From PMP191F sp047602185 (GTDB lineage: Bacteria > Bacteroidota > Bacteroidia > Chitinophagales > Chitinophagaceae), in assembly GCA_047602185.1 (NCBI GenBank), contig JASGHY010000001.1, positions 4,340,001 to 4,404,000 of the forward strand: a DNA stretch of 64,000 nucleotides. The letters run 5' to 3'. How positions within the stretch are numbered: position 1 is the stretch's first letter; each line of letters starts with the position of its first letter. The notes under the pieces were generated by a model. That model had not been told where the DNA came from. It searched no databases and worked only from the letters and a program-made list of their open reading frames with translations. The position numbers and the translations under genes are program-made. Shown one piece after another: positions 27,103 through 34,617 of this stretch.

Positions 27103-27801
27103 ATGAATTTTGCGCATCGCTCATACCAGCAGGAATTGCTTGACAAAGACGATATCCCGTTGGAGGATATACGCAGAAATATGTACGAGCTGGATGTTAT
27201 CAATACATGGCTGGGTGGTCATGCAATTACATTGTCAGGTTTACAACAATTATTAACAAAAGGTCATTCACAACCGGTCAGTATCTGTGAAATTGGTTGC
27301 GGAGGTGGCGACAATCTTTTTGCAATACAGCAGTGGTGCAATAAAAAAGGCATCCCGGTTTCTCTTACAGGCATCGACATTAATCCTTTTTGCATTGAAG
27401 TGGCACAAAAAAGGCTACTTTCCCCGGGTACCCGGCTGATCGTTGCAGATTACCGTAGTGTGCAATTCGATCAAAAACCAGCCATTATCTTTTCATCACT
27501 TTTTTGCCACCATTTCACAAACGAAGAGTTAGCCGATCAGTTGCGCTGGATGAAGGCCAATGCAGGCAATGGTTTTTTCATCAACGACCTGCACCGCCAT
27601 GTACTGGCCTATTATTCCATCAAGTGGATCACAGGCGCTTTTTCCAAAAGTTATCTCGTAAAAAACGATGCCCCGCTATCTGTTGCACGGGGATTTTCAA
27701 AAAAAGAATGGCAGGAATTGTTATATAAAGCAGGAATCACTAACTTTTCGCTCCGCTGGAAATGGGCATTCCGCTGGTTGATCACTGTACCTTCAATTTA
27801 A
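27103..27801 (+). CDS. Class I SAM-dependent methyltransferase of the polyketide cluster
   Basis: 232 residues. Motif I EIGCGGGD is at residues 63-70, and the acidic ribose-binding position is in TGIDINPF. The C-terminal part (HRHVLAYYSIKWI... ARGFSKKEWQELL) resembles methyltransferases that sit beside type III polyketide synthases and FAD oxidoreductases. It lies 19 bp after the synthase stop on the same strand. It probably O- or C-methylates the polyketide or its prenylated form (inference). Confidence 0.87.
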   Translation: MNFAHRSYQQELLDKDDIPLEDIRRNMYELDVINTWLGGHAITLSGLQQLLTKGHSQPVSICEIGCGGGDNLFAIQQWCNKKGIPVSLTGIDINPFCIEVAQKRLLSPGTRLIVADYRSVQFDQKPAIIFSSLFCHHFTNEELADQLRWMKANAGNGFFINDLHRHVLAYYSIKWITGAFSKSYLVKNDAPLSVARGFSKKEWQELLYKAGITNFSLRWKWAFRWLITVPSI

Positions 27802-27916
27802 CAGTGCATTAAAGATCTGCTTTGTATTTTGTTCAATACACCTGACAAACCTTTTGTTCCTGGTATTGTTAATAAAGCAGCCTGTAAAAAAACAATAACG
27901 ACTATTACTGTTCTCA

Positions 27917-29056
27917 TTGCATACGAACCTGAAATATGATGTAGCTATTATTGGCGGTGGGCTTGCTGGTCTTTCCCTCGCTATCCAGTGCGCACGCGCC
28001 GGCAACAGGACCATTCTCTTTGAAAAAGAAAAATATCCTTTTCACAAAGTATGCGGTGAATACATCAGTCTCGAAAACTGGAACTTTCTGCAGGAGCTGG
28101 GCATTCCACTCAGCGATATGCAATTACCCATTATTTCCCGTATCCTGATCTCGGCACCCAATGGCAAAACACTGGAAAGTGCTTTGCCGCTGGGAGGTAT
28201 TGGTATCAGCCGCTATACGCTGGACGATATGCTGGCAACCATTGCACGTAAAGAAGGAGTAACGGTGCAGGAAAATACCAAAGTAAGCGATGTCGTATTC
28301 CGCAATGGCTCCTTTGTATTATTTACCTCCAATGGTGAAACAGAAGCCACTGTAGTTGCAGGAAGCTATGGCAAACGCAGTAACCTCGATGCAAAATGGA
28401 AACGACAGTTTACACAGGTAAAACCCGGTAAGCTCAATCACTACATTGGGATCAAATACCATATCAGGATAGACTTCCCGGCCGATCTGATCGCACTGCA
28501 CAATTTTGAAGAAGGCTATTGCGGTATCTCAAAAATTGAAGATGGCAAATATTGTCTCTGCTATCTTACTACAGCCGCTAACCTGCGAAAAAGTCATAAC
28601 GATATCGCAGAAATGGAGCAACAGATCCTGATGAAAAACCCATTTCTGAAAGAGATCTTTACACAGGCTGAATTTTTATATAAAGAACCGCTTACCATTT
28701 CCCGCATCTCATTCAATCCTAAAACACAGGTAGAAAACCATGTACTGATGCTGGGCGATGCCGCAGGCATGATCACTCCCCTCTGTGGCAACGGTATGAG
28801 TATGGCCCTGCACGGTAGTAAGCTGGCCTTTGAAGAGATACAATCCTTTTTACTAGGCAAGATCAGCCGCTACGAAATGGAGCTGCAATACACACAACAG
28901 TGGGAACGGAAATTCAGCCGCCGTCTCGAAGCAGGAAGGATCATCCAGCGCTTTTTTGGAAGCAATATATTATCCGGCTTTTTACTTTCAGGTGTCAAAC
29001 CTTTTCCGAAATTTGTAACCTGGCTTATCCGCCAGACACACGGAACCCCCTACTAA
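27917..29056 (+). CDS. FAD-dependent oxidoreductase (geranylgeranyl reductase/monooxygenase-like)
   Basis: 379 residues from a TTG start that sits just before the Rossmann strand. The dinucleotide-binding motif is YDVAIIGGGLAGLSLA (Gly13-x-Gly15-xx-Gly18). HKVCGEYIS follows, and the second FAD motif is MLGDAAGMITPLCGNGMSMA (about residues 275-294). The family includes aromatic hydroxylases and isoprenoid reductases. A 115-bp gap separates it from the methyltransferase; no terminator is seen there, so it is taken as the last gene of the operon. The next gene starts 2 bp after its stop. Confidence 0.88.
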   Translation: MHTNLKYDVAIIGGGLAGLSLAIQCARAGNRTILFEKEKYPFHKVCGEYISLENWNFLQELGIPLSDMQLPIISRILISAPNGKTLESALPLGGIGISRYTLDDMLATIARKEGVTVQENTKVSDVVFRNGSFVLFTSNGETEATVVAGSYGKRSNLDAKWKRQFTQVKPGKLNHYIGIKYHIRIDFPADLIALHNFEEGYCGISKIEDGKYCLCYLTTAANLRKSHNDIAEMEQQILMKNPFLKEIFTQAEFLYKEPLTISRISFNPKTQVENHVLMLGDAAGMITPLCGNGMSMALHGSKLAFEEIQSFLLGKISRYEMELQYTQQWERKFSRRLEAGRIIQRFFGSNILSGFLLSGVKPFPKFVTWLIRQTHGTPY

Positions 29057-29058
29057 AA

Positions 29059-29838
29059 ATGACACCAGCACTACGCCTCCTTCTATTGCCTGTAATATTA
29101 CTGGCACTTACCCAACATGTTTATAGCCAGAAAAAGAAAGAAGAGTTTTTTTATGCCTACGACGAAAACTGGAAGGGTACTACGTTAGAACATGCAGTAT
29201 ACATTGAGCATGTCCAGAAGTTTAGCGACACCTGCTGGCAATGGGATACCTATAACCTATGGGGGCCAATGATCAAATCAGAACAGTATAAAGACAAAGA
29301 GGGAAGTATTCCTCATGGTCGTTTTGCATTTTATAATGAAAGCGGACGTATTGACTCTCTTACCAGGTTCCGGAACAACCTTGCAGAGGGCAGCTGGTTT
29401 TATTTTAATGATACCGCAAAAGTAATTTTGCAAAAGAACTATGCTAATGGAAAACTGATAAGAACGATCGATTACCTGAAAACAGACTCACTCAATGAAC
29501 TGGTAAAACCAGATACTTCGATCAAAACGTTTACAAAAATAGAAGTAGAATCAGAGTTCAAAGGAGGGGCTGGTAGCTGGCGAAGTTTCCTGGAAAAAAA
29601 TATCAGATATCCCGACAGAGCATTAAGCGCAGAAAAGCAGGGCACCGTACATGTATGGTTTGTTGTCGACAAAGAAGGTAACGTAAGCGACGCTACCATT
29701 TTTATCTCAGTAGAATACTCCCTGGACGAAGAAGCCCTACGTATTATTAACAGATCTCCCCGCTGGACGCCTGCCATCCAAAATGGCAGACAGGTACGCT
29801 CCTATAAAAGACAACCTATTATGTTTGGCCTCAAATAA
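29059..29838 (+). CDS. TonB C-terminal domain protein with MORN-like N-terminal part
   Basis: 259 residues from MTPALRLLLLPV, a signal peptide or anchor. A longer frame from 28900 would overlap the oxidoreductase and is rejected. The middle part (HGRFAFYNESGRIDSLTRF, ANGKLIRTIDYL) has the look of MORN/YwqK antitoxin-like repeats. Residues about 175-258 (GTVHVWFVVDKEGNVSDATI... EEALRIINRSPRWTPA) are a TonB C-terminal domain. It may interact with outer membrane transporters, but it lacks a long Pro-rich periplasmic linker. It may be co-transcribed with the preceding operon (2-bp gap). Confidence 0.82.
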   Translation: MTPALRLLLLPVILLALTQHVYSQKKKEEFFYAYDENWKGTTLEHAVYIEHVQKFSDTCWQWDTYNLWGPMIKSEQYKDKEGSIPHGRFAFYNESGRIDSLTRFRNNLAEGSWFYFNDTAKVILQKNYANGKLIRTIDYLKTDSLNELVKPDTSIKTFTKIEVESEFKGGAGSWRSFLEKNIRYPDRALSAEKQGTVHVWFVVDKEGNVSDATIFISVEYSLDEEALRIINRSPRWTPAIQNGRQVRSYKRQPIMFGLK

Positions 29839-29863
29839 ACTTTCAAAAAGTTTTGAAAGTTTA
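29836..29863. promoter_or_regulatory. 28-nt perfect palindrome, operator candidate for the GbsR-type gene
   Basis: TAAACTTTCAAAA-AG-TTTTGAAAGTTTA is self-complementary over 13 bp per arm. It includes the stop codon of the TonB-like gene and overlaps the TTG of the promoter for the regulator, a position suited to autorepression by a dimeric MarR/GbsR protein. Confidence 0.65.
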
Positions 29864-29882
29864 AAACATATATATACCTTTA
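29853..29882 (+). promoter_or_regulatory. Promoter of the GbsR-type gene
   Basis: TTG (29853-29855) and TACCTTTA (29875-29882) are 19 bp apart, one mismatch from TAnnTTTG. The start codon is 20 bp downstream of the -7 element. Confidence 0.6.
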
Positions 29883-29902
29883 TATCGTCAAACAGAGGAA
29901 AT

Positions 29903-30409
29903 ATGAAATTGGCGGAAGCAAAGGCACAGTTCATCAATTCATGGGGCTCATTCGGAACACACTGGGGTATTAACCGTACCATGGCGCAGATCCATGCCCT
30001 TTTATTGGTAAGTGCCGATCCTTTAAGCGCTGATGATGTGATGGATGAATTAAAGATCAGTCGCGGTAATGTAAACATGAATATGCGTGAACTGATCGAC
30101 TGGGGCCTTGTAGAAAGAGTGCTGATCCCCGGTGAAAGAAAAGAGTTCTTTACTGCTGAAAAAGATATCTGGAAAGTGGCTACGCAGATCATCAAAGAAA
30201 GGAAAAAGCGCGAACTGGACCCCATGATGAAACTGATGAGCCAGCTGGAAGAAGTAGAAGGCGACAAAAAAGACAAGAACGTAAAACAGTTCACAGAAAC
30301 TGTAAATGGTATAAAACGCTTCGGCAACCAGGCCGATAAGATGCTCGATGTAATGGTAAAAGCCGATGAGAACTGGTTTGTAAGCAGCCTGGTAAGATTT
30401 TTTAAATAA
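29903..30409 (+). CDS. GbsR/MarR-family transcriptional regulator
   Basis: 168 residues from MKLAEAKAQF, with AGAGGA upstream; a longer frame crosses the palindrome and promoter and is rejected. Residues about 25-90 form the winged helix (INRTMAQIHALLLVSADPLSADDVMDELKISRGNVNMNMRELIDWGLVERV). A Lys/Glu-rich coiled C-terminal half probably dimerises. GbsR relatives repress osmolyte or membrane-related genes in other phyla; the target here is unknown, though the downstream epimerase-desaturase genes are candidates. It has its own terminator, so it is transcribed apart from them or with partial read-through. Confidence 0.85.
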   Translation: MKLAEAKAQFINSWGSFGTHWGINRTMAQIHALLLVSADPLSADDVMDELKISRGNVNMNMRELIDWGLVERVLIPGERKEFFTAEKDIWKVATQIIKERKKRELDPMMKLMSQLEEVEGDKKDKNVKQFTETVNGIKRFGNQADKMLDVMVKADENWFVSSLVRFFK

Positions 30410-30429
30410 TCACGCTCCCAATAAAACTT

Positions 30430-30452
30430 AAAGCGGGTAAAACCGCTTTTTT
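30430..30452 (+). terminator. Terminator after the GbsR-type gene
   Basis: AAGCGG-GTAAAA-CCGCTT is followed by T residues. Confidence 0.75.
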
Positions 30453-30516
30453 AAGACACTCAACTTTCATTATTTACTGAAACTTCAAAACATACATAAA
30501 CATTAAAACCCATTGT

Positions 30517-30897
30517 ATGCCTTACATCGTTATCAACTACCTCATCTACCTCGTTATTACTATTCTTCTCACCATCTGGGTAGCACGCACACTTTTCCGT
30601 AATGGCGGAATTTTTCTCGTAGACATCTTCCATGGAAATAAAGAACTGGCTACTGCTGTCAATAAGCTACTGCTTACCGGCTTTTATCTCATCAATATAG
30701 GCTATGCTGTTTACACATTGCGTATTCACGAGCCTGTCGATACACTGCAGGGCATGATTGAGATCCTTAGCATTAAAACAGGTGCTATTATCCTGATCCT
30801 TGGCTGTATGCATTTTCTGAACATGCTCATCTTTTTCAAACTGAGAAAAAAAGCCGTACAGGAGCGCATCCATGCACAAAGCAATCTTATACACTGA
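30517..30897 (+). CDS. Small integral membrane protein of unknown function
   Basis: 126 residues with about three transmembrane helices (roughly residues 4-22, 44-66 and 84-110). The cytoplasmic end (KLRKKAVQERIHAQSNLIH) is basic. I do not recognise a named family. It is 35 bp ahead of the epimerase-like gene on the same strand, and likely the first gene of a three-gene operon. Confidence 0.75.
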   Translation: MPYIVINYLIYLVITILLTIWVARTLFRNGGIFLVDIFHGNKELATAVNKLLLTGFYLINIGYAVYTLRIHEPVDTLQGMIEILSIKTGAIILILGCMHFLNMLIFFKLRKKAVQERIHAQSNLIH

Positions 30898-30931
30898 TCT
30901 CCTCAATGCTCTTACATTAAAAAAGAGAGTT

Positions 30932-32035
30932 ATGAAACACAAAAAAATAATCATTGCAGGTGGTACAGGCTTCATAGGACAGGCACTTGCAAAATACTTC
31001 GGTAAAGAAAACCATGTCATTATCCTCAGCCGCCAGTCAGTAAATGCACATAACAATAACTATGGCAAAGAACTGGTAAAAGCAGCCGACGGCTACAACA
31101 TCACTTACTGGCGATGGGATGGCAAAAATGTAGAAAAGCACTGGCTCAATGACCTCGAAGCGGCGGATATTGTCATCAACCTGGCTGGCAAATCAGTGAA
31201 CTGCCGCTATCACGAAAAACAAATGGCTGAAATCATCAACAGCCGTACAGATGCCACCAATACTCTTGGCGAAGCCATCAGGCAAACTATAGCCCCCCCT
31301 AAACTCTGGATCAATGCTACCTCTGCAACCATTTACCGCAATGCTACTGACAAACCACAGGATGAAATAACCGGTGAAATAAGTCCCTGGAAAAAAGACA
31401 ACATGCCCCGGAACTTTATTGACGACTGCAGAAGAAGATGGAAACGATTTCTCGCACTGGTTGAACATGGTGCCAACTCAAAAGAATACCGCGAGCCTGA
31501 TCTTGATTTCTCAATAAAGGTTTGCCATGCCTGGGAAAACGCCTTCTTCAATCAACGCACACCATTCACCCGTAAGGTGGCTTTACGCACTGCTATTACA
31601 CTAGGCGAAGGCGGTGTAATTGTACCCTATTTCAACCTCCTCAAATTTGGCCTGGGCGGGCACCAGGGCAATGGCAAACAAATGTATAGCTGGGTACATG
31701 TAGAAGACTTCTGCCGTACAGTAGAATGGTGTTTCGAACACCATGATATGGAAGGCATCTACAACTGTGCAGCTCCCGCCCCTGTTACCAACAATGTTTT
31801 CATGGCCACCCTGCGTAAGGCAACCGGTCATAAATTCGGATTACCTGCTCCGGCAGCCATGCTTGAAGTTGGTACCGCACTGATCCGCTCCGAAACTGAA
31901 CTGATCTTAAAAAGCCGGTGGGTTTTACCAGCCAAACTATTACAAACAGGTTTCCGCTTTAAATACAACAAGCTGGAAGATGCACTGACCGAGATCGTGC
32001 ACAACACACCCCGCTCCCGTTACCACCTCTTCTAA
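30932..32035 (+). CDS. TIGR01777-type NAD(P)-dependent epimerase (DUF1731)
   Basis: 367 residues from MKHKKIIIAGGTGFIG, with an AGAGAG site just upstream; the frame from 30872 would overlap the preceding gene. The Rossmann motif GGTGFIG is at 10-16, and VINLAGKSVNCRYHEKQ and INATSATIYR are the extended-SDR positions. The last 50 residues (PAPAAMLEVG... LKSRWVLPAKLLQTGFRFKY) match DUF1731. The family is linked loosely to cell-division inhibitor SulA-like names, but the substrate is unknown. Confidence 0.9.
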   Translation: MKHKKIIIAGGTGFIGQALAKYFGKENHVIILSRQSVNAHNNNYGKELVKAADGYNITYWRWDGKNVEKHWLNDLEAADIVINLAGKSVNCRYHEKQMAEIINSRTDATNTLGEAIRQTIAPPKLWINATSATIYRNATDKPQDEITGEISPWKKDNMPRNFIDDCRRRWKRFLALVEHGANSKEYREPDLDFSIKVCHAWENAFFNQRTPFTRKVALRTAITLGEGGVIVPYFNLLKFGLGGHQGNGKQMYSWVHVEDFCRTVEWCFEHHDMEGIYNCAAPAPVTNNVFMATLRKATGHKFGLPAPAAMLEVGTALIRSETELILKSRWVLPAKLLQTGFRFKYNKLEDALTEIVHNTPRSRYHLF

Positions 32036-32047
32036 AAACCTATTGTT

Positions 32048-32833
32048 ATGAATCTTCTAACTGATCCACGGATAAGGAATATCCGCTGGAAAGACCTCAC
32101 GCGCCTGTCACTGAAAGATGCTTTTATTGAAAATACGGTAAGCATTCCCTGGATCACTGCCTCATGGATCCTTGCTTATTATGAGATCTACTGGCTGGCA
32201 GTTCCCTGCTCCTTTATGTTCTTTCTTACAGCCTTACGACAGGTGCACAATGGCTATCACTATACGCTTGGCATTGGGCGCAAAGCCACCTGGTTTGTAT
32301 TGTTCCTGAACAGTATTATCATGTTAGCCGCTATGCATGCTGTAAAATACAATCACCTGCGGCATCACAAACATTGTCTGAATGAAGAAGACGTAGAAGG
32401 CAAATGTGCACGCATGCCAGGGTGGAAAGCCATCCTGTACGGGCCTGTTTTCATTGTACAGCTACATGCAACCGCATTAAGATCGGGCAACAAGGCGGTC
32501 ATCATTAATGTGCTTACAGAACTGCTGGCGATAGCTGTATTTGTAACACTTGTATGCACCCTGCAGATCCGTTTTTTACAATACCATCTTATTGTAATGG
32601 CCTTCGGTGAATGCATGACCAGCTTTTTTGCAGTATGGACCGTACACCATGATTGTGATGAACAGGTATTTGCACGGACACAACGCAGTTGGTGGAAGAA
32701 CTTCTTTACCTACCAGATGTTCTACCATCTCGAGCACCATTTATTTCCCAAAGTACCCACCAGCAAACTACCCGAACTCGCCCGCAGAATTGACGAAGCC
32801 TTACCGGATGTAGAGATGAAGGAAGTGTTTTAG
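32048..32833 (+). CDS. Membrane fatty acid desaturase-like protein
   Basis: 261 residues. The histidine boxes HNGYH (67-71), HLRHH (103-107) and HLEHH (227-231), with an extra HHDCDEQ, form the di-iron site of membrane desaturases and hydroxylases. Four hydrophobic segments are seen. It starts 12 bp after the epimerase stop. A role in modifying membrane lipids, possibly under the GbsR-type regulator, is inferred; lipid or carotenoid substrates are both possible. Confidence 0.88.
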   Translation: MNLLTDPRIRNIRWKDLTRLSLKDAFIENTVSIPWITASWILAYYEIYWLAVPCSFMFFLTALRQVHNGYHYTLGIGRKATWFVLFLNSIIMLAAMHAVKYNHLRHHKHCLNEEDVEGKCARMPGWKAILYGPVFIVQLHATALRSGNKAVIINVLTELLAIAVFVTLVCTLQIRFLQYHLIVMAFGECMTSFFAVWTVHHDCDEQVFARTQRSWWKNFFTYQMFYHLEHHLFPKVPTSKLPELARRIDEALPDVEMKEVF

Positions 32834-32991
32834 GGAGTTATAGGTGATAGGTTTGAAACTTTACTATCCGGTCCCCTGCCCTTAATTTATAATACCTCTA
32901 TTAGCAACCCGTAAAGCAAGCCATAAATCACAACAATAAACATATAACTTAACCTGCCTCTCCATATATAGGCAAGTTGCGTTAAGAGGCT

Positions 32992-33073
32992 TAACCTGTC
33001 AGGTCGGGCCAGAGCTGCTTAACTACCTTTTTTTAGGGTAACTTTACTTATCGGTTTAGACCTGACAGGTTTA
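32992..33073. repeat. Short element with inverted ends AACCTGTCAGGTC / GACCTGACAGGTT
   Basis: The arms at 32993-33005 and 33059-33071 pair perfectly over 13 bp around about 53 bp without a gene. No second copy is in the window. The surrounding gap (32834-33220) otherwise holds only low-complexity phrases such as ACTTATAACTTACAACC and no credible reading frame. Confidence 0.65.
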
Positions 33074-33220
33074 CTTTCCTATATGAAGGGAGCCAGATAA
33101 CTTAAAGCCACCTTCGCTCACAGCGACAAACTTATAACTTACAACCTATAACTTAGCACCCAACCAACACGAACAAACAACCACTTGCGTTGTTATACAT
33201 TCGTACCAAACACAGATACA

Positions 33221-33589
33221 ATGGCTTCCACGAAAAAAACACTGGTATTAGGTGCTTCTGAAAATCCGGCACGTTACAGCTTCCTGGCTGCAAACCGTTT
33301 ACGCGAAAAAGGACATCCCATAGTAGCCATCGGACGTAAAAAAGGAAAAGTAGCAGATGTAGATATTGAAACTGAGAAAAAAGATCTTGAAGACATTGAT
33401 ACTGTAACACTTTACCTCAACCCCGACCATCAACAGGAATATTACGATTATATTATCGGTCTCCATCCCAAACGCATCATCTTCAATCCCGGTACAGAAA
33501 ATGAGGACCTGGCCACTCTTGCCCGCCAGAACAACATCCAGCCTGTAGAAGCCTGCACCCTCGTACTACTCAGCACAGGACAATACTAA
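33221..33589 (+). CDS. CoA-binding domain protein (YccU-like)
   Basis: 122 residues from MASTKKTLVLGASENPARYS; the frame from 33185 adds an unlikely 12 residues. It is a single Rossmann-type CoA-binding domain: LVLGASENPARYS nucleotide loop, GHPIVAIGRKKG, and LHPKRIIFNPGTENEDL. These stand-alone proteins are widespread and bind CoA, with no settled function. A REP array begins 5 bp after its stop. Confidence 0.9.
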   Translation: MASTKKTLVLGASENPARYSFLAANRLREKGHPIVAIGRKKGKVADVDIETEKKDLEDIDTVTLYLNPDHQQEYYDYIIGLHPKRIIFNPGTENEDLATLARQNNIQPVEACTLVLLSTGQY

Positions 33590-33594
33590 GCACT

Positions 33595-33909
33595 AGCGCG
33601 AGCGTTAGCGCAGCGCTCTCGTGCCTGCTATATGCACCCGGACTTGGTCCGGTATCACGGTGCCACCGTAAACAATCAAACTAAAACCAGTCAGAGAATA
33701 GCGCGAGAGTTAGCGAAGCGCTCTCGTGCTTGCTATATGCACCCGGACTCCGTCCGGAATCACGGTGCTACCATAAACAATCAAACTAAAACCGGTCAGA
33801 GACTAGCGCGAGAGTTAGCGAAGCGCTCTCGTGCCTGCCATATGCTCCCGGACTCCGTCCGGAATCACGTAGCAGCTATAAAGAAGCAAACCAGGCCCAA
33901 TCAGAAACC
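33595..33909 (+). repeat. REP array without transposase: three 105-bp units
   Basis: Units start at 33595, 33700 and 33805, exactly 105 bp apart. They share both hairpins of the RAYT-linked arrays. In the second hairpin the stem CCGGAC/GTCCGG is kept while the loop varies (TTG, TCC, TCC; TCA near the RAYT). The linker tail is AACAATCAAACTAAAACC-like. Because 105 is a multiple of three, a 99-codon frame (33632-33931) runs through it; it is rejected as a gene. The rest of the gap to 34105 shows nothing but AT-rich leader and a short hairpin just before the next ATG (ACGTTA-AACC-TAACGT). Confidence 0.87.
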
Positions 33910-34105
33910 AATAAGACAAATGCCATTCTAAACCCTGTATTCCTGCACAAACGGCATTAAATCATACATTTTTTCCAGCCCTGCAAAATAATAACACCAG
34001 CTTCCCGTTGTTTACTACTGACAACCGTTACTCCTTATCCTGAACAACTGATCGTACCCCTGAAATCGCATTAATATCCAATTCCTGAACGTTAAACCTA
34101 ACGTA

Positions 34106-34570
34106 ATGAAAAACTATTGTGCCGTAGGGGGGCTATTGGTATGCCTGCTAACTACCACTATTACTTTCGCTCAGCAAGCTGAACCCCAGTTCAGACAAGT
34201 TGCACCTTCCAAACCAGGCTTATTTGCCCGGTTCACTTCCCGAACAGAATGTAATGCTAAAGAAATAAATAAGCTCTGTGCTGCACGCATAGCAGATGCC
34301 GTTTCTATACAGCTCTCCAATGATCTTACACTTACCGGCGAAGTAACAGACAGGGTACAGCAAACCACTGTTGCTACTACCATCAATCTTCGTCTTACCA
34401 ATTACGAGGGAGCATTACTCAATCTTACGCTACTAACCCAACCAGATAATACCACTAAGGTTTCCGGAAGAATTATTCATCCGGAGTCCGGAGACATCCT
34501 GATCCTTACCCAGGAAAACAACAAATTTTACCTAACGAAGGAATCACGGAAATTTTTAATGACCGAGTAA
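34106..34570 (+). CDS. Small secreted protein upstream of a metalloprotease
   Basis: 154 residues with a signal peptide (MKNYCAVGGLLVCLLTTTITFAQ). The mature part has two cysteines (TECNAKEINKLCAAR) that could pair, then a predicted beta-rich domain (LTLTGEVTDRVQQTTVATTINLRL). I do not recognise it. It is 47 bp ahead of the metalloprotease gene on the same strand and probably co-transcribed; a role as partner or inhibitor of the protease is possible but not shown. Confidence 0.72.
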   Translation: MKNYCAVGGLLVCLLTTTITFAQQAEPQFRQVAPSKPGLFARFTSRTECNAKEINKLCAARIADAVSIQLSNDLTLTGEVTDRVQQTTVATTINLRLTNYEGALLNLTLLTQPDNTTKVSGRIIHPESGDILILTQENNKFYLTKESRKFLMTE

Positions 34571-34617
34571 CCCGTTAACATGAAAATCCCCTATTTGTGA
34601 ACATGTAATGCTGTCTC

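Noticed and set aside
28900..29058. Upstream start for the TonB-C protein
   Set aside because: It overlaps the FAD oxidoreductase gene by 157 bp in another frame and hides the signal peptide.
33632..33931. 99-codon frame with internal 35-residue repeats
   Set aside because: It is the translation of the 105-bp REP units, which stay in frame because 105 is a multiple of three. No ribosome site, signal or similarity beyond the repeat supports it.
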